From assembly GCA_043228905.1 (NCBI GenBank), contig JBHGNT010000011.1:10602001-10666000 (forward strand): a DNA stretch of 64,000 nucleotides. Reading direction: 5' to 3'. The notes beneath the pieces are model-generated. The model was not told where the DNA came from. It ran no database searches and was given only the letters and a program-made list of their open reading frames with translations. The DNA is from Azolla caroliniana. Lineage: Eukaryota > Polypodiophyta. A program made the position numbers and the translations under genes. This document shows, in pieces, positions 44,628-56,640 of this stretch (the first letter of the stretch is position 1; the number at the start of each line of letters is the position of its first letter).

Positions 44628-47330
44628 ATGAACACACAAATGGGTAGCTCGCTCCCTAGTGAAAAGCTAGACCGGAGCAATTATTCATCTTGGGAGTACA
44701 AGATGACCCAATACCTCGTCGGCCAAGGATATTGGAGCTACATCAACGGCGCACTCGAGAACAAGCCCGACAACACAAACGCCAACCACCCAACGTGGGA
44801 GCAAGGAGTGAGTCGGGTAATGTATTGCTTGGCAACATGTGTCCACGACCACATGCTTAGCCACATTCGAGATGCCAAGACGCCTAAAGAGGCGTGGGAG
44901 AACTTAAAGAAAATGTTCGCCGCCAACACGACCGTCCGCAGACTTCAACTCCGGCAAGAGTTGAATAACATTCGGCAAAAAGACATGTCCATGTCGGACT
45001 ACACCACCAAAATCAAGAGCATTTGTGACTCGCTTGGCTCCATCAACATAAACGTCGACGAAGATGAGATGGTTCAAGTATGCTTGGGCGGCCTCGCACA
45101 ACAATTTGATCCACTACGGACGGCAATCTTGGCGAGAGAAAACCCTCCTTTGTTCTTTGACCTCCAATCGATGTTATTGATCGAAGAAAACCACGTCCGA
45201 ACCAAAAGCAAGGCACCGGAAGGACAAATGTTCTTCTCGAATTCGGACGGTGGTCGAGGAAGAGGTCGTGGCGGTAGAAGAGGAATCCTCGAGGAACCTT
45301 CGAAAGAAGGGGGAGCTTCCAAGTCAAACAAGGTCGGCAAACGAGGCCCGCAACTTGCAATTATTGTGGCAAAATCGGACACTATGAGGCGGAGTGTCGG
45401 AAGAAAAAGAAGCGAGTCGGCGTCGACAAACCGACAACTCACAAACTACGCCAACAACTCTGAATACGAGGATTACGGCGGACTATTCGTAATGCGGCAT
45501 AGAGCGAACTTTATGACGGCCTCCGACTCCGCAAGCATCTCCAATCCGGAAGATGTGTGGTTCGTAGATTCCGGCGCCTCACATCACATGACATCCCACG
45601 AAGAGTGGTTTCGCGATTTAGGAACGCCGGATTGACCCGGCATTAAAAGACAGGAGGTGACACCACGCACCCCATTCGGCACATCGGCAATGTCCCATTT
45701 GGGAAAGAAGGCGAACAAACTTTCATCAAGAATGTCTTGCACGTGCCCACAATAACGAAGAATTTGGTCTCGATCGGCCAAATCGCGGAGCAAGGCATGC
45801 AAGTCCGCTTCAACAACGAAGGTTGTTTCATTGAGAAAGATGGTTGAGTCGTAGCTAAGGGGTGGAGAGACGGCCGAATGTTCATCCTCGATTCGAACAA
45901 GCCGAATGTTCATCTTGCAATGTACGCTAAAGGTCTCAAAAACGAGACGAACATCGAGTTGTGGCACAAGAGAATCGGCCACATAAACCTCCAACGTCTT
46001 CGAGCGATGCAAACCAAGGGAGTCGTCATCGGACTTCCGACATTCGAGTCGAAACGAGTCGACCAAGTATGCGAAGCGTGTCAACTCGGCAAACAACATT
46101 GACTCCCATTCCCGAAGGAGAGCTCCGCGAGCAAAGGCCTCCTCAACATCATACACTCAGATGTATGGGGACTGGCTCAAATGCCGACGATCAGCGGATG
46201 TCGATACTACGTAACCTTCATCGATGACTACTCGCGCTACGTGTGGATCTACCCCATGAAGAAGAAGAGCGAAGTGCTCTCCCACTTCCAAAAGCTCAAG
46301 GGGCAAGTCGAAAAAGAAACCGGTCGGCACATTCGACGCCTACTATTATATGGAGGGAAGGAGTACTCCTCTGACGAGTTCACCTCGTACCTCCATAGTG
46401 AAGGCATTCGGCGAGAATTCTCATGCCGACACACACCCCAACAAAATGGAGTCTCCGAAAGGAAAAATCGGCAAATACTTGAGGTAGTATAGGCCATGTT
46501 ACATGAGAAAAACATGTCGAACTTCTATTGGGCCGAAGCGGCATCTACGGTTGTCTATCTCATGAACTGGTGCACCACCAATGGAGTCCATGATCTAACT
46601 CCCTACGATCTCCTCGTCGGAAGGAAGTCGATCCTGTCGCATCTCAAAGTGTTCGGAAGCATTGCAAATGTACGCATCCCAAACGAACAACGACAGAAGC
46701 CCGACACGAAGTCGGAAGAATGTATCCTTATAGGATACTTGTCCGAGAAGAAAGCATACAAGTGCTACAACCCTTCTACCCGAGCGGTTCAGGTAAGTCG
46801 AGACATAGTCTTCGACGAGTCAGCATCGTGGTATGCACCGGAGGCAACTTCTACTCCGACTCCGGTCGACCCAGAATCCGCCGAACAAGAGGTAGAAGAT
46901 GGAGATCGCTTCTAATACATGTTCGAAGAAAGTCCAATTATGACCGAGCTTAGTGGGCCACAAGAGCCCCCACGCGACCCAAGCACGTTGCGGCCAAGTA
47001 CGGACTTGGACAAAGGCAAAGGTAAGATGCCCGAATACGAAGTCGATCACCCCGATGACAATGATTCGGATGGATCGGCTCCCTCACTAGACAGTGAGTT
47101 CGGTGTACCCATCATGCGTACACCCGGAGTACAGAAGGCGCTCACATCGGCGACCGAAAAACTTCGACGCTCTTCTAGAGAGAAGAATCCTGTCACTCGG
47201 CTCGGCTACAACGAGTATATGGCCCATCATTACACCTTCACGATGAAGGTAGCGGCCGAACAAAAGCCCAAGATCCCCATCGATGCGGCTCATAACCCAC
47301 GATGGGTGGAAGTAGTCAACCTTCACCCAC
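44628..47330 (+). pseudogene. gag, protease and integrase of copia D
   Basis: ATG at 44628; first frame of 335 codons. gag includes WEYKMTQYLVGQGYWSY and EAWENLKKMF. The zinc knuckle (CNYCGKIGHYEAEC) is present but in a shifted frame, so two compensating shifts flank it. The protease DSG is in VWFVDSGASHHM. A frame change near 45632, stops near 45847 and 46101, another near 46490 and one near 46913 interrupt integrase, which shows ELWHKRIGH, FIDDYSRYVW and HTPQQNGVSERKNR. Coding similarity ends near 47330 in the linker that should lead to RT. Confidence 0.9.
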
Positions 47331-47466
47331 ACACTACAAGCCTTTGTCACCGGCTTGAGGGGGAGGAACCGAGATTGCCACGACGAGGAAAGCCGAAGGC
47401 CGGACGGAAGTTGGACAGAAAACAACGCCAGATGTCGGACGCCTCACACTTGAGCTGGAGGGGGCG

Positions 47467-47905
47467 TGTTGGGAGATCTAGCTCAACTTAGTTTAGTTAG
47501 TTAGTCAACACATGTAACTTAGTAGTTACATAGATAGAATCTAGTTAGATTGTTGACCATAAAGCCTTAAATAGGATTTTGTACTCGAGTGGGATACATT
47601 GTAGATCCACCACTCCATGCTCATTTAATATAGGACTTACACGTTGTACCTATATTCTCCTAGCACATGTGCACCCTTGCACATGAAACCTACATATACT
47701 TCATTGAAGGTATTTTTGTATTTGATGATGTTTTATAATATATACTCTAGTTTACTCATCCCCCATCTTGTGTTATTCATAAGTGTATCTCTCTCTCTCT
47801 CTCTCTCTTCCTCTCACACACATACACACATATCACTTAATCTTCCGCGCTTAACTTAATCACATAATTAGGAACTAATTAACTCTTAATTACCTACCTA
47901 ATTCT
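47467..47905 (+). repeat. 3' LTR of copia D, end-truncated
   Basis: 439 bp, starts TGTTGGGAGATCTAGC, ends at ATTCT where the 5' LTR continues with TAACA. Confidence 0.92.
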
Positions 47906-48078
47906 AGTCGATTGGCAAGGATATAGTCCCAACGAGCGTACTTGGGAACCGATAGAGAATGTGACCAATGCTTGTGCTCTTCTTGAAGACTTCCATCGTC
48001 AATATCGTCAATATCCAGACAAACCGGGTCTTCAATCCAGAACGACTCGTGACACTCATCGTTTTAAAGATGGGATAG
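47906..48078 (+). pseudogene. gypsy A chromodomain, C-terminal part
   Basis: The frame continues the chromodomain cut by D: VDWQGYSPNERTWEPIEN, then an ALLEDFHRQY block and a basic tail up to the purine tract AAAGATGGGATAG beside the 3' LTR. The aromatic W residues typical of the fold are kept. Confidence 0.85.
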
Positions 48079-48507
48079 TGTCATGATATGGCAAGACTCA
48101 AACCCATGACCTTATGCTACATGGGTCGAGCTCTTGACCATTAGACCATACATTGTAATACGTAGAATATTATTTTCATTTATGTTTTATTATAGAAAAT
48201 TGATGTATATTCCAGATTTCTCTGGAACATTCTAGAAACTTCAGGAGTACTCCTGAGAACACTATAAAAGGAGGCACAAGGCATTATTTCGAACCAAATC
48301 GGTTCAACGCCAGTCTTAAGCCTCCTAGCTACTATTGTATACTCTCTTCACATAATATATATCATCATTCTCTCTCACCCTTTCCCTCTCACTATCTCTC
48401 TCTCTCTCGCTCACTTTTTCCTTCTCTTGAGAGTTCTACATCTCTCTTAGTACTAATCCTCATCTTTTAGTACTAATTCCTTCTCTGTCTTAGTACTGAT
48501 CTTGATA
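48079..48507 (+). repeat. 3' LTR of gypsy A
   Basis: 429 bp. HSE array 48225-48247, TATAAAAG at 48263-48270, predicted RNA start AAATCGGTTCAA at 48296-48307. The CT tract is interrupted and longer than in the 5' LTR. Confidence 0.93.
48225..48307 (+). promoter_or_regulatory. HSE array, TATA box and RNA start in the A 3' LTR
   Basis: GAA 48225, TTC 48230, GAA 48235, TTC 48240, GAG 48245, then a canonical TATAAAAG 18 bp later. The spacing from TATA to the 12-nt start motif is 33 bp, the same as in the 5' LTR. Confidence 0.65.
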
Positions 48508-50494
48508 GAGGAGGACTTCCTTTGTCTTCGTGGATATCTTCTTCCTTCAACAACAGATTCAGATTCGGTTTCTTCTACCAGCTCATCTTCCGACTCAAAT
48601 TCGTGTCGTTTGTTGTTGAGTGTCGGTCGACTCAGATTCGGCTTCATCATCCGGATGTTGTCTAAAGACTGGTTGTGTGGAAGTGGGATCGACTAGTGTC
48701 GACTCCATAACAATAGTCGATTGGGAAGATGACTCTAGTCTTTGTTGCTTCCAGTCTTCGATTGTCTTGTCTTCCATGAATATAATATCTCGACTTCTTA
48801 TCACTTTCTTATCAAGGAGATCCCACATTTTGTACCCGAGCTCATCTTCCGAGCACCCCAAGAATATACAAGGCTTGGACTTGTTGTCCAACTTTGATCT
48901 CTGATCTTTAGCAACATGTACATAGGCCAATCATCCAAACACCCTTAAATGTTGATAAGACACATTCCTTCTTGTCCACACCCTCTGTGGGACATCCCCC
49001 TTCAAAGGTACTGAGGGAGACCTATTTATAAGGTAGGAAACCATCAACATTGCCTCAACCCAATACGACTTTAGCAATTTTGCATGCGCCAACATGCTTC
49101 TTACCCTTTCCATTATGGTCTAGTTCATTCTCTCTGCAAGACCATTCAGCTTAGGTGTCTTCAGCATCGTATACACAAGTTTGATGCCTTGAGTCTTGCA
49201 ATACATCTCAAATTGGCGTCTATACTCGTCGCCATTATCTGTTCGAACAACTTTCAACTTTTGTCTAGATTCTCTTTCTGCCCTTGCATGAAACTCTTTG
49301 AAGACCGACAACACTTTGTCTTTGGACACCAATACAAAAGCCCACACCTTTCTGCTGAAGTCATCAATAAATGTGACAACGTATTGTCCACTACGGTGTG
49401 ATGGGGCATCCACATAACACACATCTATGTGAACCAGCTCTAAGGCATGCTCTCTTCTCATCGGAGGCCTAGAGTGAAAGGTTGTTCTATTATGCTTTCC
49501 GACCAAGCAGTCCACACACTTTTCAAGGTGTATTCCTTTCACCTTTGGTAGGAAATCCTTTTCAGCAAGGATAGGCATTCCCCTTTCGCTCATGTGCACG
49601 AGCCTTTTATGCCACACCTTACCATCTGAGTCACCAACTACATTTGCTTCATGTCGGCACAATTTTGCATGCATTACATACAGTGTGTTCTATTTTTTAG
49701 CTCGAGCCACAATCAGGCTCCCTTTACAGAACTTCCATGTACCATTACGAAAACCACCACTGTAGCCTTCGTCATCTAGCCGTCCAACTGATATCATATT
49801 CAATCTGACATTCGGAACATGGCGAACATCCTTCAACATCAACCTCATCAAAAATGTTAGCAAACACACATTTTTATCATCAGAATTTTTTCTGGGTTCA
49901 TCCTCATCAACCATGCCTCTGTCCTGCCTAAGGTGTCAACAATTCTTTTGGAAGTGACCACGCTTCCCACAATAGAAGCATCTAGGTCTTCCTCTAGATT
50001 TTGACCTTGCATAAGGCCTATCTCCATTTTCTAGACTTCTATGTTCTCTTCTTCCTCTACTAAGTTCTTGGGTCACATTAGCTTCCAATTGAGACAAGGC
50101 ACTTTTATCCTTTCTTCTTGTCTCTTCATTTAAAATACTTGTTTTTACTACTTGGAAAGATAGGTTATCTTCTTTACATGATGTACTGAGTGTCACTATT
50201 AGGTTTTCCCAACTATCCGGTAGAGTACATAGTAGTAGTGTGGCCTGCATAGGATCATCTAATGGGAACTTCACTGATGCTAACTGATTCACCAGTCCCA
50301 TGAAAATACTGATGTCCTCTACAATGCTCTCCCCATCTACGTACTTTAGTCTCACTATCTTCCTCATTAACGAAGTTTTATTTAGGGCATTTTTCCTTTC
50401 ATAGAGGGCAGAGAGTTTATGCCATAACTCGAAGGCATTGGTATCACTTGCTATGTGTTGTAGGACGCTAATGTCTACACACTATCTTATATTT
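48508..50494 (-). pseudogene. Copia G integrase, protease and gag C-terminal part
   Basis: Minus strand. gag (50367-49936) ends in a CX2CX4HX4C knuckle (CFYCGKRGHFQKNC). The protease region is short and lacks a visible DSG. A core of MKDVRHVP type follows (49914-49690), then integrase with VWHKRLVHMSERG, FIDDFSRKVWAF, DNGDEY and an LNGLAERMN block, and the C-terminal YVHVAKDQRSKLD block (48930-48595). Stops lie near 49119, 48930 and 49690. It is cut at 48508 by gypsy A and at 50494 by copia H. Confidence 0.88.
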
Positions 50495-50499
50495 GTCAT

Positions 50500-50877
50500 T
50501 GTAAAAAGTAGCGTGTGGAAGCAAGTATGAAGAGCGAACAGAAGGAAGAAAACTCAAGTTTAATGGAGAGCTTGAGCTTACGCAGTATACACGGGAGAGA
50601 CAGAGCGAGTGAGAGAGAGAAAACACAAGAACTATATTCAACAAAAGTACTCAATCTCTATTCACCACTGTATACATATGTGTGTTCAATGAACACTTTT
50701 ATACAAGTCCTAGAAGGACTGACAGTACTTCAATGCTCATTAAGAGCTCCTACACTAACTCCCAAATATATTCCTCACGGAATATCTTTCCTAACGGCCT
50801 CCCGGTTTACGCAACGATCCGGCCCTACCTACGCACCGATCTGCGTACCGGTTTACGCATTCGGCCTAACCGATCGG
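50500..50877 (-). repeat. 3' LTR of copia H, truncated
   Basis: Matches the right LTR from TGTAAAAAGTAGCG to CCGATCGG, then turns into integrase-linker coding sequence. About 80 bp of the LTR end is missing. Confidence 0.9.
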
Positions 50878-53199
50878 ACTCTCTTCACGGGTCTCGATTT
50901 CGGGCTCATCCGGAGGCATCTCGGCCTCGCGGACCTCATCGTCAGAGCTCGGATTGGAGTCGGGGTTCGGAGTCGGGGGCCGGTACCAGGACACGGAATC
51001 GTCAAACACAACGTCGCGGCTAACACGCGCTTGTTTGGTGCGAGGGTTATAGCACTTATAACCCTTCTGCTCGTCCGAGTAACTGACCAAGATGCATTTC
51101 TCGGCCTTTGCGTCCAGCTTCCTCCTTTTCTCCTTCGGTACATGCACATATGCAATGCTACCGAACACCCTCAAGTGTCGCAAGTTCGGCTTCGCCCCGA
51201 AATATAGCTCGTGCGCCGACACTTTGTCTCCGATCCGGTTCTGGATGTATACCGCGGTCCTTACCGCCTCGGCCCACTAGAACTTGGGCAAGCTCTTCTC
51301 CTCCAGCATTGCCCGTGCCGCTTCCACAACTGACCGATTCTTCCTCTTGGCCACGCCGTTCTGCTCCGGCGTGTATCTACAACTGAATTCGCGCCGAATT
51401 CCCATTTGTTGTAGATAACCATTGAATTGACTGGAAAAGTACTCTTTCCCGCCATCCGACCGCAGGCACTTGATCTTTCGTCCCGTTTCTGTTTCCACGA
51501 ACCCTTTGAGGTCCCGGAAATAGTTGAAGACTTCGCTCTTCCTCTCAATGAGGTAGATCCACGTGTGCCGTGTGTGGTCGTCGATGAAGGAGACGAAATA
51601 TCGGCTCCCGCCAAGACTAACGTTTTGTGTCGGCCCCCATACATCGGAGTGTATAAGGTCGAGCTTGTTCCGGCTCCGGTTTCGCTCGTTGGGGAAAGGA
51701 AGTCAGTGTTGCTTCCCGAGCTGGTAGGCTTCACAAATTTGTGCCTTTCAGCCACTAAATTTGGGCAATCCGAACACTACCTGTTTCGATTGCAGATCTT
51801 GAAGCCGTTGGTAGTTGATGTGGCCTATACGCTTGTGCCACAAGTCGATGTCCAACTCGGATTTTTGTCCCTTCGCGTACATTGCGGTGCCGCCATCAGT
51901 GGAGTCGAGGATGAACATCCTCCCGTCTCTGCGCCCTTGCGCAATCACACGGCCTTCTTCCTCAATGAAGCACCTGCTATGTGTAAACCGAACCTCCATC
52001 CCTTGGTCGACGATTTGTCCGACCGAGACCAAGTTCTTCGTGATTGTCGGAACGTGCAGCACGTTCATGAGTTTCCCTTTCTGCCCGACATGGCTAAGGG
52101 GAACTTCTCTGACATTCGCGATCGGATGCGGAGTGTCGTCTCCAGTTGCGACTACTCCAGGTTGTATCGGTTTTTCTAGGTACGAGAACCACTCCTTATG
52201 GCTCGTCATGTGGTTTGACGCGCCGGAGTCTACGTACCACACCTCGTCCGATCTCGGGGTGGTCTTTTTCATTGAGTTTGCTTCGTGTCTCGTCACGAAG
52301 GCAGACCCTTCTCCATCTCTCCTAGAGTCTTCGGCGTAGTGCGATCGCTGCCAATTTCCCTTGTCGGTATGTCCGGAACCGGTTCTCTCCAAATCGGCGT
52401 GCTTCTTCTAGCACTCCGCGATGGCCTTCCCTTGCCGGTTCTCATCGCTTCGACTCCCCCTGTTTCCGGAGGGTCCGGAGTTGCTGTCGGCATCACTTCG
52501 GTGCCTTCTTCCTTGATCTCGTCGGCCGCCTCCATTGCGTTCCGACTCGCCTCGTCCTCCACATCCACGGGACCTATCTCCCTCCGTGTACAGCATTCTG
52601 TTGTCGGTGTGCGTGCTTGTAGACGCACCCGCGTGGTTCTCCTCTACCAGGAGCATTGACTGTAAGTCGAAAAAGGACGGCGTATTCTCCCGGGTACACA
52701 CAACCGTTCGGAACGCTCCGAACTTCAACGCCAAACCTCCGAGACAAATCTGGACCATCTCGCTCTCCTCGATGTTCACCTCTATGGAGGCGAGGGAGTC
52801 GCAGATATCCTTGATCTTCGAGGTATAGTCCGCCACCGACAAGTCGCGTTGTCGTAGGTTGCTCAACTCCTGTCGGAGCTGAAGCTTCCTGGCAGTGGTG
52901 CTCGCGGCGAAAATCTTCTTCAAATTTTCCCACGCACCCTTCGGCGTCTTTGCATCCCGAACATAGCTCAATAGTTGTTCGCCCACACACGACGCGAAGC
53001 AGTATAATACCCTGCTCGCCGATTGCTCCCACGACGGGAAGTCTCTGTGTGTCGATTCGGGTGCCGCGTCATTAGCTCCTTCGACATAACTCCAGTACCC
53101 GTGCCCGAGCAGGTACTGGTGCATCTTGTAGGACCAAGACGCGTAGTTGGTTCTGTCGAGCTTCTCTGTTGGAAGCGAGCTCGCCATGCCTCTATCCAT
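50878..53199 (-). pseudogene. gag, protease and integrase of copia H
   Basis: ATG at 53199, or at 53187 (MASSLPTEKLDRTNY). gag frame 53199-52408 (263 aa) has WSYKMHQYLLGHGYWSY and a Gly/Arg-rich tail; a clear zinc knuckle was not found. Protease DSG lies in VWYVDSGASNHM (about 52230). Integrase shows DLWHKRIGHINY, FIDDHTRHTW and YTPEQNGVAKRKNR, with the C-terminal block at 51222-50880. Stops lie near 52410, 51745 and 51277, and one more interrupts the zinc-finger region near 51700. Composition is GC-rich compared with copia G. Confidence 0.9.
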
Positions 53200-53271
53200 C
53201 GTTCTTCTTATTCTTCTTCGTCAAGCTGTGTCGGCTGCTGAGAGGTTCTCAACCCTCGCGCTCTGATACCA

Positions 53272-53728
53272 TGTAAAAAGTAGCGTGTGGAAGCAAGTAT
53301 GAAGACCGAACAGAAGGAAGAAAACTCAGGTTTAATGGAGAGCTTGAGCTTACGCAGTATATGCGGGAGAGACAGAGCGAGTGAGAGAGAGAAAACACAA
53401 GAACTATATTCAACAGAAGTACTCAATCTCTATTCACCACTGCATATATATATGTGTGTTCAATGAACACTTTTATACAAGTCCTAGAAGGATTGACAGA
53501 AGTACTGACAGTACTTCAATGCTCATTAAGAGCTCCTACACTAACTCCCAAATATATTCCTCATGGAATATCTTTCCTAACGGCCTCCCGGTTTACGCAC
53601 CGATCCGGCCCTACCTACGCACCGGTCTGCGTACCGGTTTACGCATTCGGCCTAACCGATCGGTCCCAACCGATCAGGTCCTCGGCTTCTTCAGCCGATT
53701 CGGCCAATGTTGAGCTTGTCTCTCAATA
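53272..53728 (-). repeat. 5' LTR of copia H
   Basis: 457 bp, TGTAAAAAGTAGCG to CTCTCAATA; the terminal CA has mutated to TA. Confidence 0.92.
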
Positions 53729-53733
53729 GTCAT

Positions 53734-53911
53734 TGCATTTCTATGTAGAGTTTTCCACTCAGATTCTTACCCCTACTTGTATATCCTTATTTTCTATAGG
53801 CTCATATAAATCTTTGACTATCAGAAGATCTTCCATTTTTATCTTCCAATCTGAGTAGTTTTGTGAGTTTAGGACAATCATCCCCGGAAAGCCACTCACA
53901 CCCCCTTCCAT
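53734..53911 (-). pseudogene. Copia G gag, N-terminal part
   Basis: The minus-strand frame starts MEGGVSGFPGMIVLN and continues to NYSDWKIKMEDLLIVKDLY, the usual start of a copia gag. It is followed by a stop near 53760 and is cut by copia H at 53729. The primer-binding site lies just upstream at 53935-53923. Confidence 0.85.
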
Positions 53912-53937
53912 CTAGAACCTACGCTCTGATACCAATT

Positions 53938-54502
53938 TGTTATGATTTCCAATTAGACGGAAGTTACAAATAAACTTAGACACGAACAAAAATAAAACAA
54001 GTAGCACACGATTTACGTTGAAAACCCTAATTTCAAGGAAAACCCACAGGAATAGAAATGTCCACTATGAGATAAGACGAAATACAATCACAGAATGATA
54101 GAACTCGATTTGGTATGGTTGTACTCTGAAACCACAATTTCAGCCGAGTGCACCAAACCCTAACTCGTAGGTATCTATCTCTTTCGAAGCCTTCACAGCT
54201 TCTTGATTTGTCTTTTCTTTTCTTTCTGTTACACTCTTCTTCCTTTGTTTCCTCTCACGCTCAACTTCCGAGCTATGGCACTCGCACAACCACTATTGTG
54301 TTAACTCTCTACCGTTCTCTTGTGTCGCTCTTCTCTTGCAGCACGTTCTCTTACACCCTCACACTCTCACTTAGTCACTTAAGTTTACTTTCACGCTTCA
54401 CTCATTGTTTGTACTCTCAGTGAGTTATCCCACATACAAACACAACTAATTTGACTCTCACTATATATACTAACTTATCTCATGTAAATATTTATGAATA
54501 CA

Positions 54503-54538
<36 letters not shown>

Positions 54539-54673
54539 TATATGTATATGTATATGTATATGTTTGTTCGAACTTCTATTCGGCCAACTCCCATTCGATC
54601 GAATCCCATTTCGGCTTTCTTACCGACTTCGACCAGCCGACTCCCCCATAAGGAGGGACAACCTTACATAATA
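53938..54673 (-). repeat. 5' LTR of copia G (right side)
   Basis: 736 bp, TGTTATGATTTCC to CTTACATAATA, with a TA microsatellite at about 54505-54535. It is the fuller of the two G LTRs. Confidence 0.9.
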
Positions 54674-54678
54674 ATATG

Positions 54679-56294
54679 GGTTTGAATCTTGTAATGGATT
54701 GAGGAGACAACTCATTGGCAGGGGTCAACATTTGGACAGAGATGGATAGGCTTCGGTAGTGAAAGGTTTATTGTGAGATAGCAAATAAAGCGGGAGTAAA
54801 TGAGGCCTACAACAAGAAGAGGTGACAACAAAACTCAAGGATCTCCTCTTAAGACTCTTTTGATCTCTTTTTTTTCCATTACATCATCTCTCCTACTTTA
54901 TGTATCAGGGAATATTGCCATTTAGGAATTGTTGTATTAAGGTTGATGATAGTTGTTAAATTGAATTGTATTTTGACCTTAAGCCATTCGAAACTTTAAT
55001 GTTATGAAGTTGTTGATGGTTTTCTCCAAATTTTATGTATCATAATTCTCATGTATTCAAGAAAAAGGGAGGAACCATAAACTTTCATTTGATTTGTGAT
55101 CAAGCAAGGATCACAATGGGATATTTAGCTCTGTAAATATATACACAAACATAAACAGATAACACACACAAGGTTCATGCATATAAATACATAAACAAAT
55201 TAACATATACATACCCATAGGTTCATGATACACATACCCTACAAATATACATACATACATACATACCATACATACCCTATATATTTAGGCAACTACAAAT
55301 ACTTACCTACATATTTACATAAATACACTCATGCCTAGACAATTTGCACACAATTGGCCAATACATGTTTTTGGACATTAATATACGGTCATACACATCT
55401 ACATATACATAATACGTTTACACATGCACATACACTACATCATAGACATATTTTTTGCTCATAAACACACGCACACACAAATACATTGACAATGTATGTC
55501 GGGAAGATATGAAGGAACCTAAAACCCATTAGAATTGACAATTACAAGTTTTTGAAATCATCAACTTAACCATCAAACCCATCTTCCCTGGTTTAGGTCT
55601 CTAGCAATCCCTCTCGCATTTCACACATGGGCGTAAATTGATACATTGTAGTAATGCTATCTCTATCTTCTCAAGCCTTCTCTCAAATTGCCTAATCCAC
55701 ACGGCGAGAAAGTTATCCCTACTCATCTCTTCTTCTATGGTATAGTCATCCATTAAGTGATCGTTTGCACAATGGGCATGATTGGCTTTTGACCTTACGT
55801 AAGCTTGATGGACATCAACCCCATGTCATGATGTGGTGGGACCGAAGCAAGTCCTTTTTACAATAAAACGAAGATCTAGATACACATAGGACAAAACAAA
55901 AAAAATATACATCAATAAAAAGGGGCCCAAATGGTAATAACTAATTATTAAAAACAATAAGTTAACATGTCTAATCTTGATATAGGTGTGCAAGGGGTGA
56001 GGAAGAAGCAGTCGAACAATTGGTTTTAACTGCAATAGAAAAGTAGACAACAAAGAACGAGAAAAACAAAACGCACAAAGCTCACAAAATGTTTGGCGAG
56101 ACACACAAAAATCCTTTTCTTATATGTTGACCTATATGTATCCTAACATCAATGAGAACTATCGATTTGACCTTTCACACTATGTATCAATCTCCCACTA
56201 AAGGCCAAAAGAATCAGGGAAGATTGTACAAGACTTGAACGTCCTACCTGAGGAACACATGTAGAAGCATCTACATCAGTGGAGATTTTCTGTT
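54679..56294. other. Intergenic DNA with dispersed-repeat copies and CATA-rich DNA
   Basis: About 54800-54870 resembles motif 1 at 18240-18440; about 55545-55640 resembles motif 2 at 18865-18965. Between them lie ACATA-type degenerate simple repeats (55130-55490). No gene was recognised. Confidence 0.45.
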
Positions 56295-56640
56295 TTACGT
56301 TAACAGAAGGTACAACATCCTAAAATACCACCTTCTCACTTCTACCTCTATGGATTGTTTATGCATCTTACTTTCACAAAAAACAAGATCCCTACTTTTG
56401 ACTACAATTCGAGTGTCAAGATTCCATAAGAGATATCCAAATTGTCCATCGATTGCATAACCAAGAAAAATACATTTTCTACATTTATAATCCAATTTCT
56501 TCCTTAATTTTTTTGAAACATGCACATATGCTTCACATCCAATAATTCTAAGATGATCACAATGAGGTATCTTGCCTGTCCACAACTCTTGTGCCACTTT
56601 CAAGCTTAGGGTTGTGTTCGGTGATAGATTAATTGCATGG
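56295..56640 (-). pseudogene. Copia integrase C-terminal fragment
   Basis: Minus-strand frame of about 100 aa with AQELWTGKIPHCDHLRI, GCEAYVHVSKKLRKKLDY, KCIFLGYAIDGQFGY and VVKSRDLVF blocks, which is the C-terminal region of a copia integrase. An upstream SPNTTLS block near 56620 extends it. No other part of the element was found nearby. Confidence 0.85.

Larger units (their letters stand above)
44016..47905 (+). mobile_element. Ty1/copia element D, lacking RT and RNase H
   Basis: LTRs 44016-44460 and 47467-47905 (the right one lacks its last 5 bp or so). Primer-binding site TGGTATCAGACCG at 44461-44473; purine tract GGAGGGGGCG just before the right LTR. Only gag, protease and integrase remain between them. 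It sits in the chromodomain of gypsy A. At the right end about 17 bp of A and the end of the LTR are missing, so no target duplication can be seen. Confidence 0.92.
21298..48507 (+). mobile_element. Ty3/gypsy chromovirus-type element A, with four further insertions
   Basis: 5' LTR 21298-21716 and 3' LTR 48079-48507 both begin TGTCATGATATGG; the 5' copy ends ATGACA and the 3' copy ends with the mutated TTGATA. GAGGA at 21293-21297 and 48508-48512 is the 5-bp target duplication inside copia G. Internal order is gag, protease, RT, RNase H, integrase, chromodomain. It has been split by gypsy B, a mosaic plus duplication, copia C and copia D. By eye the LTRs differ by about 9 substitutions outside the CT tract, roughly 2%. 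Confidence 0.93.
50500..53728 (-). mobile_element. Ty1/copia element H, lacking RT and RNase H
   Basis: 3,229 bp with GTCAT at 50495-50499 and 53729-53733 as target duplication, within the gag of copia G. Right LTR 53272-53728 (457 bp); left LTR 50500-50877, cut short on its inner side. Primer-binding site TGGTATCAGAGCG reads from 53271 downward. A single deletion runs from the integrase C-terminus into the left LTR, so RT, RNase H and the purine tract are gone. Confidence 0.92.
19125..54673 (-). mobile_element. Ty1/copia element G, host of the nest
   Basis: LTRs at 19125-19679 and 53938-54673 have related sequence, start TGTTATGATTTCC, and are flanked by GTATG (19120-19124) and ATATG (54674-54678), a 5-bp target duplication with one change. 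The primer-binding site next to the right LTR is TGGTATCAGAGCG on the minus strand (53935-53923), as for initiator tRNA-Met. Minus-strand order is gag, protease, integrase, RT, RNase H, the copia order. Its own sequence is about 5.1 kb; the rest is inserted gypsy A (21298-48507) and copia H (50500-53728). Confidence 0.92.
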
